Shown here: piece by piece, positions 37,087 to 48,860 of the stretch | How the letters are laid out: each line of letters begins with the position of its first letter | Position numbering within the stretch: the first letter of the stretch is position 1 | Assembly (NCBI GenBank): GCA_025201805.1 | Contig: MU619280.1 | Coordinates: forward strand, 34,927 to 98,926 | Direction of reading: 5' to 3' | DNA from: Parasitella parasitica | Taxonomy: Eukaryota; Mucoromycota; Mucoromycetes; Mucorales; Mucoraceae | Length of the DNA stretch: 64,000 bases | The notes under the pieces: model-generated | Databases searched by the model: none | Seen by the model: only the letters and a program-made list of their open reading frames with translations | What the model was told of the DNA's origin: nothing | Made by a program: the position numbers and the translations under genes

Positions 37087-37204
37087 TGTCTGAAAACTAA
37101 TCTTTTTCTTTCTGAATTTCCTTTTATATTTTGTCCAAAAAAGGTAAGAAACTTGTCTATATTTTAATTTTGATTCGTCCAAAAAAAAACTAACATTGTC
37201 TGAA
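37087..37204 (-). repeat. Right terminal inverted repeat
   Basis: The partner of the left repeat. Its inner edge lies about 91 bp beyond the stop of Fanzor fragment B. TTAAA follows immediately, matching the five bases before the left repeat. Confidence 0.88.
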
Positions 37205-37516
37205 TTAAAAGTGTAAAACTGTATTGTTTGGCGCACAAAAAATTATCGATGCCTCACATCGCTGTCGAGCAAAAAAAAAAAAAAAAACCCCCCAAGACAT
37301 AAATAGTGCTTCAATAATGAAATGTAACATGTTTAGCAACGATTCTATTTATTTGTGTAAACGGTTTTTTTTTCTGATCTGCATCTGCATGAAAATAACA
37401 AATAAACGAACAATAATTGCTAAAGGGGGTGGGGGAGGCAAAGTTTATTATGATATTGTAGATGTTGAGGCTATGCAGAAGAGTTCATGTGATATGCTTA
37501 TATATAGTTGTGATGT

Positions 37517-38534
37517 TTAAATGGCAATATTTCCTTCAAAAAATGAGGAAGAAGGTCTAATACTATTATCGATTTCCATATGTAGGTGAGAACTGAACGG
37601 CATACAACCTTCAAATACAGCCTCAGACATTAATGTACTCAATGTATCTACAGTATTTGTATCATTTTCTAATAGATGATTTGTTAACCTTCTCAAACTA
37701 CCCCAAACAATGGACAAAATAGCAGCCGAAGTCGAAGAGCCTGGTATGCCAGGATGATGAATAGGTATTCTGTCGAGAAAAAAAATTAATCTTTCATACC
37801 AAACACATATTAAACATTATACATTACCTATCAAGATTTACCTTCTTTTTTGATGTAAATTTGATATTATCATTATGATATCTCCTTGTAGCACCATGAT
37901 TTGCTTCATCTGACAATAATGTGTTGCTCATCTCCTCAGCTGACGAAACCCCATTAGTTAATTCTTGAGAAATTAAACCAGCTGCAGTTGGTATAAAACA
38001 AGGAGGCTCTACAACATTATTATCATTATTATTGCTCTTCACAAATGAAGGTGGTGTAATTCCACCGTGAGGGAGTGTAATGTCGACCTCAGATGAGTCA
38101 TTTTCCATGAGTTTATGTATAGCTTTTTTGAATTCATCCGACTCAGAGTCGTCATCTTCTACAGATGATGTTGCATTACTCGCACTAGTTGTTGTATTTT
38201 GGTCTGAAGAGTCTTCTAATAAAAATGTACCAGTGCCATCATGAGAAGGTAAAAATGCAATTGAATTTTGATGCTCAAAATCTGAATCAGTGTCTGATAT
38301 AATGCGAGTGGATGAGGCATACGATTCTGTTTCCGATAAAAAAATAGGTGATGAAGTTGACTGCAATGCTGAACTTATAACATGCCAATCTGTATCAGAA
38401 TCTGACATGGACTGGTAACCACTTTGATTCTGTTGTTGGCGATACTGCTGCTGCTGTGCCAAATCATTATGATCGGAATATTCTTCGGGCGAGAATCTAA
38501 GTGTAGGTTTTCTTTGTTGTTGAGCAAAAGCCAT
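37517..38534 (-). CDS. Disordered acidic protein with LIR-like motif, 319 aa
   Basis: Two exons on the minus strand (38534-37828, 37769-37517), intron 58 nt, phase 2. The N-terminus is Gln-rich, followed by a long Ser/Asp/Glu-rich disordered part. Residues 47-53, DTDWHVI, form a textbook LC3/Atg8-interacting pattern (W-x-x-I preceded by acids). The C-terminal exon is more ordered: IPIHHPGIPGSSTSAAILSI, WGSLRRLTNHLLEND. The pattern is like that of a selective-autophagy receptor or adaptor, but this is inference from one short motif. No family is recognised. A small hydrophobic stretch (SAAILSIVWG) is too weak to call a membrane anchor. Confidence 0.75.
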
Positions 38535-38818
38535 GATACCAAGAGTAAACTACAAAAGGAAATAAAAGAAAAGAAGAGGAAAGAAAAGAGAGCGATAAAG
38601 AAAATCTTATCCGTAGAATTCAAACCGCATGAAAAACCCCAACCTTACACTTGTGACTAAGGGTAACATGTAGAAAGCCAAAATCAGAAATTTGAACACC
38701 CGTAGTAGAGATCTGATAATCTATAGATGCTGGCAAAAAGTATAAAAAGTTCTACCGAGAGATGAATCAAATGCTCTTATTTTACTATTTTATCTTCTCA
38801 TATATTTTCAAGGTTACC

Positions 38819-40519
38819 ATGGCAACAGCATATACTCCTCCTTCACCCGGATCAAAAATCATCATTGTGGGTGGTGGATGTTTCGGTCTATCAACTGCCT
38901 ATGCTCTCGCATTGAAGAACCATTATGAGATCTGGGTCTTTGATAGACAGGCCATTCCCGCTAATGATGCGGCATCTTGTGGTAAGATTCTAGTAAAGCC
39001 ATGTATTATATATATTTTTTCAAATAACATTCATATCTGTAGACATCAACAAGATTGTTCGCATGGATTACGCCAATGACACACTCTACATGCATCTGAT
39101 GGTTGAGGCATTTGGTATGTGGCACCAATGGAACAAGGAAAGAGCCGAGAAAAACCTTGATCCCGTATTTCATCAAAGCGGCGTCCTGTTATTCTCTGGC
39201 AAGGACAATTTTTCAGATTTTGAAAAGGATAGTATGAAGAATATCCGTGAAGCAGGTTATGGTCATTACATTGAAGAGTTCACTAGTCCAGAACAAATCA
39301 TTGAAAAATTCCCACAATTTGAAAAATCTGTTGAGAATGGTTTCAATACGGCTTATTTAAACAAGGAAGGAGGTAATATTTATTTATATTGTACATATAT
39401 GCTACTTGCAGTAATGATTGATAGCTTTGCTTATGAATACAAAAGGTTGGTGTAACTCTTCTGAAGCAGTGAAACATATTTACAACAAGTGCCTTGACTT
39501 GGGTGTTAATTTTATTACTGGAAAGGATATTGGATGTCTATCAAGTCTTTACTGTGATCGCAAAGATCCTACCACTGTTGTTGGTATCAAAACTGAAGAT
39601 GGTAAGATCCATTATGGTGACATAGTGTTATTAGCCACTGGTTCATGGACTGGCGCCGTGGTTGATATGCACAAACAAGTCGTGGCAACTGGTCAACAGG
39701 TCATTCACTTCCAGCCTCCTCAACATTTGCGTAAAGAGTGGGAAAAACTACCTGTCTGGTGTGGTGATCTCTCCAACACTGGATACTATGGTTTCCCTTG
39801 TAATGCAGATGGTATGATGAAAATTGGCAAACATCACAGCGGGTTAGTGGGGATTTTGTGACATGGAATATGTTTGACTGAATCTCTGTATGTACGGTAG
39901 CTATTTGAATCCTCGTGCTACTGATGAAGTTTCTGTACCAAGAACACAAGTAACACATACTGGAGATACCATTCCTATTGGTGCTCTTCGTGAGTTTCGT
40001 CAATTTATGGGTAAATTTCTTCCTGAAACTTCGAATTTGGACATTTCGTTTGGAAGAGTTTGCTGGTAAGTTGATCTAAGCAATACAACGACTCATACAT
40101 TGATCGGAATTGTGAGTATTTTTAGGTATTCAGACTCTATTGATGGTGATTTCGTAATAGGTCCTCATCCAGACTATAAAAATCTTCTGGTAGCTTGTGG
40201 TGATTCTGGTCATGGGCTTAAGCAAGTTGATCTACACAAAAAAAAGAAAAGAAAAAAAAAACTAATTATACTTTATATAAGATTCATTCCAATTATTGGC
40301 TTCAAGATTAGAGATATTATAGAAGGCATTGACACTAAATACAGTCGTGCATGGAAATGGCGTAATATGCAAACTCAAGATACCAAATTAGACGGTTTGC
40401 GTGCAGATTCTTTATTGCAACGACTGATTTTGTGCGAAGAAAACAATGCAGATGCTAGAATGTGTCATCTGGATGAGTTCAAGGCTTCGTTTAAGCATCA
40501 AAATACGGCCAAGATCTAA
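38819..40519 (+). CDS. FAD-dependent amine oxidase (sarcosine oxidase / fructosyl-amino-acid oxidase family), 462 aa
   Basis: A DAO-family flavoenzyme that oxidises a secondary amine such as sarcosine, pipecolate or a fructosyl amino acid. Six exons: 38819-38981, 39043-39372, 39446-39842, 39901-40065, 40126-40221, 40282-40519. The N-terminal dinucleotide fold IIIVGGGCFGLSTAYAL and the C-terminal SGHGLKFIPIIG flavin-attachment region are clear. The last intron is a GC-AG intron (40222-40281) of 60 nt with no stop in frame; retention would insert 20 lysine-rich residues into the conserved GHG(F/L)KF(x)P motif. The C-terminus ends AKI, so no SKL-type peroxisomal signal. The start could be at 38762, which would add a hydrophobic leader; I prefer 38819. 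Confidence 0.9.
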
Positions 40520-41119
40520 TGCCGTAATATGTCGCTATTTTTCAAGAAATAAGCTTTAACTAAATCTTAAAATGAAATTGTTTAAATTCATGTTACATTC
40601 AAAATAAGAAAGTGTGATACCGACCTTCAATCGCTGCTTAATACGATCTTTCGCTTATGGAAAATCTTCCAAAACCTTGATGAAAAAACAGTGATAGTTT
40701 CTCGTTACTGAATACCTCATTAGTAAAATCATTCAAGTGATTTTTACCAAAAGAAAAAAAAATTAATACAACTATGCAATGCCTCATTTTAGTTGTATTT
40801 GATAAGTTTCAATATAATGGAAGATTTCATTATATATCCTCTTAGCATATGTTCATATATGAACACACTTTTTCAAGTCCGTAGATTTAATGATGACCCA
40901 GTTCGAATGCTTCATATAATTACCATACGTACCGTCTGCAAAAAATAAAATGCTTGGCGAAGATCTCAAATGACAATTATGCCATTGCAAGATGTATATA
41001 TCAAACACACCATTGTTGGTGCACTATCGAAGAGATTGATGTGGTTTCAAAGGTTTTACGCACTCAAAAGACATACAATGCCCTTTTCTCTCTAGCATTT
41101 TACTTTTGAACTCTTCACC
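40520..41119. other. Intergenic spacer with palindrome
   Basis: About 600 bp without a supported gene. It includes the perfect 16-bp palindrome TGTTCATATATGAACA at 40850-40865, and a nearby weaker repeat of TTTCAATATAATGG / TTTCATTATATA. Confidence 0.45.
40850..40865. promoter_or_regulatory. 16-bp perfect palindrome TGTTCATATATGAACA
   Basis: A symmetric site with half-site TGTTC, of the kind bound by dimeric transcription factors. It could also be a chance AT palindrome or a hairpin in the oxidase 3' UTR. Confidence 0.35.
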
Positions 41120-41511
41120 ATGGGTATTTTCAAAATTACAGGTAAGTAATCAACAGAAATCAAATGATATCGGTCTATTTAGATTTCATAAATTCTTTTA
41201 TTGCATCTTGCCCCTCGGTTTGACAAAGTGTAAAAGTTTCATTGCTCCTGACTCTCTTTCATTCTTTGCTGTTGTAGACGCTCTTTATTTAGTACCTCGC
41301 TTCCTTGACATAATTCCCGCCCAGAGTTATTTTTTATTATCATTTGATGAAAACTCTCCCTCCTCCAACGTCAAAGAAATATCGTATTTGTAACTCGAGC
41401 AAGTTTAATAATGATATTTTCTCAGGAATGAAAGAAACTATCGATCTCGATATGGTTGAGTATAGAGTCAACGATGCTGATGACGACTATTATTATGCTG
41501 CTACCAATTAG
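41120..41511 (+). CDS. Candidate microprotein, 35 aa, two exons
   Basis: Exon 1 (41120-41141) reads MGIFKIT and ends phase 1 at a strong GTAAGT donor. Exon 2 (41426-41511) begins after TTCTCAG and reads GMKETIDLDMVEYRVNDADD, ending YYYAATN. The 284-nt intron is long for this window. The small acidic, tyrosine-rich peptide has no recognisable family. The coherent splice sites suggest a transcript, but coding is uncertain. Confidence 0.35.
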
Positions 41512-42199
41512 CATTGTTTTTGCGTTTGAATAGAAATGAAATATATGAATCCGTTGGGCTAAATAGATTCGAAAAGAATAAATGATTGTTATTATAAAGA
41601 TTTCATTGTTTGATAGATGAGACCTCGAGCATTTTACTATGTTTCAAAATCTTAGTTGCTAACTAAAGCTTTCAGAATCATTCTGCAGTTACATTATACG
41701 CTGGCCCCTTTTCCTTTGGCGTTTTATCTTGTGATACAAGCTCAAAGCCCTAAGAAGCCCGTCATAGGAGGAGCGCACAGGAGTATTATTGCGCACGGAT
41801 ACACTGGGAGACAAAGGTAATACTGATAATAAACTGAAAGGCGTATGTAATGAAGTATTGATATAAAACAATATGGTTGTAATTATTCTAATGTCAATTA
41901 AATTGTACACCATGACACCAACGCATGACAGCTATCATTTGATGTTATACTTGCAAGCAAGCTGCTTTTTTCTTCATCATATTTGATTGAATATATTATG
42001 ATTGGATTTCGGAAAAAATAGGCTCAATGATGACAGCAATGTGAGGATCTTTTGCACATAGCAGTTGAGTCGAGACACAGCTGATTTTAAATCGAATGTG
42101 GTCGAAAAAAAAAGGTTTAATAATAATTCCTTTTTTTTTCTACTCTTTCTCTTTCTTCTCTGTAAAAGCAAGTTTTTTTTTTTTTGATTCCGGAAGAAT
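41512..42199. other. Intergenic spacer
   Basis: About 690 bp between the microprotein candidate and the CDF transporter. A 74-codon minus-strand frame (41689-41913) with a basic C-terminus has no support. T-runs directly precede the transporter's ATG. Confidence 0.45.
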
Positions 42200-43676
42200 A
42201 TGTCGAATTCAGCAAAGAATCTGGAAAGAGAACCTCTTTTGAACACACAGACGACAGGAGGTTCTGTAGTCTCATACACAGTGACTCAACAAAACTGTTC
42301 CAATGTTACCCTGAAAGATCGCACTGCCGCTCAATCAACAAAGAGAAAGTTATGGTTTGCTGTTTGTTTAGCATGCTGCTTTTTTGCTACCGAACTAGTA
42401 GCAGGTTATTTTGCTAATTCTTTGGGTAAGTATTAAACAAGATTACTGTGTTATTCTTTTTTGTTGAATTAAAATTTTTCTTTTTTGGTTTGGATGGTTG
42501 ATTAGCTTTGATGTCCGACGCGTTTCACTTATTATCAGATGTAGCCAGTTTTATAGTTGCATTGGCAGCAATCTATTTAGCAGAGAAGCCAGCAACCAAG
42601 AGTAGGTCTAATTTCTTATTAGAGATGGGATTGCGGATTTTGCTCCTCTCTTACCCCTGATTCAATTAGGACATACATTTGGCTTTCATCGTGCAGAAGT
42701 AATCGCTGCACTTGTTTCCGTATTAACCATTTGGGTACTCACTGGTTTCTTGGTTCATGAAGCTATTCAACGTATTAGAAAACCTCAAGTTATTAATGCT
42801 AAATTGGTGAGGATGCTTTTCAGTTTATTGTGCTACTATATAGGCTAACAAATTGAGATGTCAATTTAACAGATGTGCATAACTGCTGCCATTGGCGTCC
42901 TTGTAAACATTGTGTAAGTATGAATAATCTGCATGTTATATGACTATTAATATGGGAGTAGCTTGGCCTATGTTCTGGGCGGACATCATCATGGTCATTC
43001 TCATGATGAGGAAGTTCATGTCCATAATGAAAATGAGTCTGACCACCAACCTCATAAGGTAGAGATTTCGGACTTTTTTCGGTTACCATGGATACTCAAT
43101 TATTCCGTTACTAGGAAACCAATATCAACCTTAGAGCTGCCGCACTTCATGTTCTTGGAGATTTGTTGGCATCAGTTGGTAAGAAGAAAAGGGCTCAAAT
43201 TTAGCAGTAACAGCACAAATGAATTAAGTATTTTATTTCGACTAGGTGTACTTATTTCATCTATCATTCTTATCTTTAAACCGAAAATGACATTTGTCGA
43301 TCCTTTATGTACTTTTTTCTTCTCGATTTTGGTTCTGTATACAACCTATCATCTTGTCAAGGATTCATTAGCAGTATTGATGGAAGGTGTGCCTGGAAAT
43401 ATTCATCCCGATTTGATTGAAAAGTCTCTATTGGATGTGCCTGGGGTCATTGCTGTTCATGATTTGCACGTTTGGACCTTATCCCCTGGTAAATACTCTT
43501 TAACCGCCCATATAACCATTGATCATAATTCTAGTAATTATGACGAAGTTTTGTCAAAGGGACAACACATTGTCTGTGATGTTTATGGCGTTCATCATTC
43601 TACACTTCAAATAGAATCCGAACAAAGCTCATTCACTAGCCATTGTAATCCCGAATTATGTGCGGTTAGAGCTTAG
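42200..43676 (+). CDS. Cation diffusion facilitator (ZRC1/COT1-type zinc transporter), 363 aa
   Basis: A Zn(II)/H+ antiporter that loads zinc into the vacuole or other organelles. Seven exons: 42200-42425, 42506-42601, 42670-42806, 42873-42913, 42962-43058, 43115-43178, 43246-43676. Both metal-site motifs are present: SDAFHLLSD in TM2 and LHVLGD in TM5 (HxxxD). The cytosolic loop between TM4 and TM5 is His-rich ([18 protein letters not shown]), as in zinc-specific members. The C-terminal cytosolic domain includes [19 protein letters not shown]. The N-terminus has an EREPLL di-leucine signal of the kind used for AP-3 sorting to the vacuole (inference). Confidence 0.93.
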
Positions 43677-43949
43677 CATTTGATACTTTTATATACATGT
43701 TGCATCTTTTTTCTTCTCTTTTATAAAAACATATTTTTTTTATTACATTGTACACATCATTTTTTGACATTTTTTTAATGCTAAAATTACATCATGATGG
43801 ATAAATTGACATCCAAAAAAATTTGCATTTTTACACTAAAAAATGCAATTTCTTGTTTTGTTCTCACATGCTTGAAAAAAGTATTTAATCATTATTCCCC
43901 TTTTTTTCCTTTCTTCCTATATACTTCTCAAAACTTTATTATATAAGAA

Positions 43950-45708
43950 ATGACACAAACCCAATTCATAGGCGCCATTGATCAAGGCACTACATCCACA
44001 CGATTCGTGATATTTAATCAAGAAGGAAAACTTATTACATGGCATCAAATGGAATTTGAGCAGCATTATCCTCATCCTGGGTACGTCTTTTCGTTCACAA
44101 GTCAATAGACCGACTTATCCTCAAGTAATTTATAATACGTTAGCTGGGTTGAGCACGATCCTTACGACATATTAGCCTCTGTTGATACATGTATCGAACA
44201 TGCAGTCCGCAAATTAGGACTAATGGGATACGACGTCTCTGATATCAAATGTGTGGGCATCACAAATCAACGTGAAACAACTGTTGCTTGGGATAGTGAA
44301 ACAGGACAACCACTGTGTCCTGCAATTGTTTGGAGTGATAATCGTACTTCTCATACCGTACAGGAATTGGCTAATCAATCACATTTGCCAGAGGAACAGC
44401 GAGGAATTGAAGCTTTACGTGAAATCTGTGGTTTGCCAATCACAACTTATTTTTCAGCTATTAAATTGAAGTGGATGCTAAATCATGTCCCTGAAGTAAA
44501 AAAGGCACATGAAAACAACCGCCTTCAATTTGGTACGATTGATACCTGGCTTATTTATGTATGTACATGTATCAAAGTGTGATTTACAGTTTGCTTATTT
44601 GTTTTGTATACATGTAGAATCTGACGGGAGGTGCTGATAAAGGTGGTGTTTTGGTTACAGATGTAACGAATGCAAGTCGCACTATGCTGATGGATATCAA
44701 CACATTGCAATGGAGCAAGAAAGCAATTGAGTAAGTGTATAGATAGATGATTCATCTATTCACACTTATTTACCAATTTTAATCAGATTCTTTGGCTTTG
44801 GTGGTCTTAAACTAGCTAAAATTGTTCCTTCTTCGACAGTCTATGGCAAGATCAGCAGTGGTTCGCTTCGAAATGTGTGTATCAGCGGCTGTTTAGGTGA
44901 CCAGCAAAGTGCATTAGTAGGCCAAAAGTGTTTTCGCACTGGTGATGCCAAAAATACTTATGGCACTGGTTGCTTCATGTTGTTCAATGTTGGCGAAAAA
45001 CCAGTTTTTTCCAACAATGGTCTATTGAGTACCGTAGCGTATCAATTTGATGGTCAGCCACCAGTCTATGCTCTTGAAGGTTCCGTTGCAGTCGCGGGTT
45101 CTTCTATTCAATGGTTACGCGACAATATGAAGATTATTCAAAACGCTCAGCAAATTGGCGAACTAGCCGCCAAAGTCAATAGTACTGCAGGCGTCTATTT
45201 CGTTACAGCATTGAACGGTTTGTTTGCTCCTTACTGGCGTGATGATGCTCGTGGCACCATTTGTGGATTGACGCAGTTTACTAAACGAGAGCATATTGCA
45301 CGAGCAACATTGGAAGCGGTCTGCTATCAAACACGGGCTATTCTGGAAGCAATGAATAAAGACGCAAAACAACCTTTACGTTCATTGAAGGTGGATGGGG
45401 GTGTCTCCAACTCAGACATATGCATGCAAATCCAAGCTGATGTGTTAAACATTGAAGTGGACCGTCCTGAAATGAGAGAAACAACCGCTCTTGGTGCAGC
45501 CATTGCTGCCGGTTTGGCAATGGACATTTGGAAGAGCACGGATGACCTTCAACATGTAAATGAAGATGGCAGAACTATTTTCAAGTCTCAAATTTCAGAT
45601 AGAAAACGTGAAAAGATGTATAATGGATGGAAGGAGGCCATTCAGAGATCACTTGGTTGGGCCCAAGTGCTGGGTCAAACCTCTGATACAGAGGATGAAG
45701 ATTTTTAG
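43950..45708 (+). CDS. GUT1: Glycerol kinase (GUT1/GlpK family), 526 aa
   Basis: It phosphorylates glycerol to sn-glycerol-3-phosphate, the entry step of glycerol use. Four exons (43950-44080, 44144-44558, 44618-44730, 44787-45708). FGGY-family marks: [14 protein letters not shown] at the N-terminus, [62 protein letters not shown] and [19 protein letters not shown]. Length fits the family. It lies about 270 bp after the zinc transporter, in the same direction. Nothing in the short promoter lets me name a regulator. Confidence 0.96.
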
Positions 45709-46144
45709 ACATTTTGAGGCAATTTGAATTAAATAAATATCTTTAGAGAGGCTATGTAACTTGAGTTCAATTATCTGTCAATTAAGAAGCGGAAAAAACT
45801 TCTTTTCTAAATAATAGTCGCAAATGAACTGTTGCCATTAATGCTGTTCATGCGCTTCTTCATTTACTGGACTTGAATATCCGAGATCGATCGAAAAGAC
45901 TAGTTGTCAATGGCAGTTGCGATTTCGTGAGAAGGTGATAGAACAAATGTAACAGTGACGACAGGTTGAAATACACCAGCATCTTCTAAATAACAGATAA
46001 ATCACGATACGATTCCAATTTGGATTTTATAAACGTTTTATCGAGTCACGATGCTACGAGATCCATAACGTTTAAATGAAGGAACCAAAGCAATTTTCTT
46101 GTTTCTTAATATTTACATTAGCTGCATAGTAAAAACCTTTACAA

Positions 46145-47447
46145 ATGGGACAGCAATCTGTTATTTACTGGCTTACTCAATCTGGTCACAATTTTCCTCA
46201 AAATGCTACATGGGATCATGCTCGAAACATATTACAGAGATACTTCCAGAACATCTCCTCTTTCTCTGCTATAAGTTCATTTGTGTGCTCCAACATTCAA
46301 GAACCCTCACAGCTCATCAGGCTTTACAAGGAGACTGATCCTCTTGAAAGCTCTCTTTATTTTTCTAGCGTATTGATTGTGACACATTATCTTATGTCTG
46401 AAATAACCAAAAACTATAGCCAAGTCGGTAAATGATAGAAATATCTCACATGCATCAAATTGAATTGACTCATGCATTTTGAATGTAAAAAAAAAAAATT
46501 AATAGACAGAGCTTGGTCCATTCTGCCTGGGATATACGCTTGGCATTTTACCATCCATGATTATCTTTTAAATGAAAGCTTCCATCCAAGACTCTTGGTT
46601 GGCAGTATTCTGATTTCTATCTGGGGCGCTCGTCTCACTTACAACTTTGCCAGGTAAGCACACATAAGTTATAGTATAATAGAGAGCATTAAACTGAACA
46701 TAAATACAATGTAGAAAGGGAGGATATTACTTTACAGGACATGATTACCGCTTCCCTTACTTGCGTGAAAATCTTGGGGCTGTTGGCATGGGATTATTGA
46801 ACCTTGTGTTTATTGCTCCATTTCAAAATCTTTTACTCTTATTTATGGTTACACCTCTTTATATCACGCACAGTTTGTTCTCAAAAGTATCGACCCGCGC
46901 TACTAGACTCTCTTGTCTGGATTGGACTACCGTCACGCTTCATTTAGCCTTTTTGTTTATCGAAGTCGTCGCTGATGAACAACAGTATGTTTTCCAGACA
47001 GAGAAGTATGCACTTTTAAGCCATCTGAAAAAAGATCAGCTCAAAGGGGATTACAAATTGGGCTTTTTATGGCATTCTGGATTGTTTCAATATAGTCGTC
47101 ATCCTAATTTCTTTGCTGAACAAGCAATGTGGTGGGTCATTTACTTGTTTTCAGTGTCTGCTGTACAAGAAGCATCCAACATGGATGATCCGAGTACATA
47201 TTTTAACTGGACGATAGCAGCACCCATTGTATTGACAGCTCTGTTTCTGGGGAGCACAGCACTTACTGAGGTAATATGTTTTTGATTATACGGTTGCGTT
47301 GATCATTAGGCATTGACCATATTCTTATAGAAAATTTCTAGTGATAAATACGCAGCCTACACAGACTATCGTAAATCTGTCAATAAATTTATTCCTTGGT
47401 TTCCTCGACGCACATCTGTCAAAGATGCTGCTAAAAAAGAGCTATAA
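46145..47447 (+). CDS. DUF1295 / steroid-reductase-like membrane protein, 367 aa
   Basis: Four exons (46145-46427, 46506-46653, about 46715-47270, 47331-47447). A multi-pass protein with about seven hydrophobic segments (LLVGSILISIWGARLTYNF, LLLLFMVTPLYITHSL, TIAAPIVLTALFLGS). The C-terminal signature GLFQYSRHPNFFAEQAMWW followed by YRKSVNKFIPWFPR is diagnostic of DUF1295, related to isoprenylcysteine methyltransferases and 5-alpha-steroid reductases. The N-terminal VGDRAWSILPGIYAWHF also fits. Enzyme activity is unproven in fungi. It is probably an ER membrane protein. Exon 3's start is fixed by phase to within a couple of bases. Confidence 0.88.
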
Positions 47448-48860
47448 TACTATGCGCTCATAGTCCTATTAATAAATAAAGGAAACTTATTTTTTCAATG
47501 ATACCCACGTTTTTTTGGGAGTAGCAAAGCAAAGAACAAATGTCATCAAATTATATTATACACAATATTAAACACTAAACTCCTAAAGATTAGCACCTGC
47601 AGTTTGGCATCGTAAACTTTGTATATAGACTCACAATAAATGTTGACTTAATAATATATTGGTTTTATTATCAAATCGACGGGTGTTTAAAGCTGGCATA
47701 CCCCTACTGGCCATCTCATTAGATTCAAGAAAATTTATATCTGTCTGATAAGTGATTAGATAGACTTTATCCAAGGTACCCTGATCAATCTATAAGGGTA
47801 TATCATTTCTGGTATAATCCTACTTAGGCTATATCGATAGTACGTATATTGTTTCGTAACCATCTTTAGCAGAAATCTGGATAAGTGTCGCTTGTCTATT
47901 ACACTGCTGAAAAGTATAGCAGAAGTCCTATTGGGTCAAGAAAGATAATAAAAACCAAATGTTAACGAGATACGAAAAGTTAAAGATACATTTTATTTAA
48001 GATCGAAATTGCATCTGCTATTCATACTTTTTACAGCTACATAGATTTATGGTGACTTATTTAGATTACTAATTGACAAGACTGATTCACAGTGACAATC
48101 TACTTGACAGGTTACGATATGAGGTTATACAACTTGGGCTACACTTCTTTGATCTGACAGTGCCTTAACCTTTATCCTGGTGCTCAGATCTGTGTTACTT
48201 GCAGGAATAACCTTCTTGATTTGAAACAGTGTGTTGTATCCATAGAATACCATGGTTACCACTATCTCAACCCAGTTGTCATGGCAACCGTTCCTGATCG
48301 GATCTAAGGTAAATGGCATCGATTACTCTATTTAGTAAATAGAAGTTTTCAATAGAATGTCTTGTATAAGAAACCATCTATTTGGATTCTACTTATTCTA
48401 AATTGCGAGGCTCAACTTATCGATGACTGATTCACATTCACAACGATTTGCTGATTAAATATAGAAACAGGTCTTGCTCTGACTACTACTGTGTTATAAT
48501 CTTGTTTGACAATTAAATGTCAAACATGACGACCTGATTGTATTTTATAGATTGATTCAGGTAGATTTATTCTAATATAAATGGACAGCTTCTTGTCAAT
48601 CAATAAATCAATAGTTTTGTATCTGGTAAATTAAGCCTTTATTGCTTTCTTTTATTCTTTATATCGTGCTCAATTTCAAGACCTGGCACAACAGTTGGTT
48701 CGACCCCAAAGTTAGGTCTAATTTTTGCGCAATTTTCACAAAGTATGAGACGTTTACAGTTTTTTTCTTGGTATATAACTGAGAGACTTTAGTTCGGGGC
48801 AAGCGCTCATTCATTTTTCTCTCTCGTTCAAACCAGCCCTTTTTTTTTGCTTCACAAAAA
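47448..48860. other. Intergenic spacer with dispersed repeat A
   Basis: 1.4 kb without a supported gene. The right half (about 48225-48640) is related to a second stretch at 52.7-53.0 kb. Confidence 0.55.
48225..48640 (+). repeat. Diverged dispersed repeat, copy A
   Basis: Shared blocks with copy B, in the same order and orientation: TTGTAT(C/T)CATAGAATA, TCATGG(C/T)AACCGTT, TTCCTG(G)ATCGGATC, GTTATAAT(C/T)TTGTTT, then TAGATTGATTCA(G/T)GTAGA, TAATATAAA, TTGT/TTGATCAAT and a GTA(T)(C/T)TGGTAAAT end. Identity by eye is moderate (about 65-75% in blocks). It may be a relic of one mobile element, such as solo LTRs or an MITE. Confidence 0.6.

Larger units (their letters stand above)
36126..37204. 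mobile_element. TIR element carrying two Fanzor/TnpB-like gene tails
   Basis: A 1.08-kb element bounded by inverted repeats of about 117 bp (36126-36242 and 37087-37204), both beginning TTCAGAC at the outer edge, and flanked on both sides by TTAAA (36121-36125 and 37205-37209), a likely target duplication. Inside are two degenerate C-terminal fragments of Fanzor-type (eukaryotic TnpB) nucleases, one on each strand, both reading outward toward the nearest repeat. No transposase frame is left, so the copy is non-autonomous. The TTAA core would fit TTAA-targeting superfamilies, but AT-rich flanks make this uncertain. Confidence 0.8.

Noticed and set aside
38762..38818. Upstream ATG giving the FAD oxidase a hydrophobic leader
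   Set aside because: Family members start close to the GxGxxG fold; the ATG at 38819 fits better.
41689..41913. 74-codon minus-strand frame with basic tail
   Set aside because: No recognisable domain, no neighbouring exon, composition not convincing.
48697..48707. GGTTCGACCCC, resembling a tRNA B box
   Set aside because: No A box or acceptor stem at the right distance, and the T stem pairs poorly.
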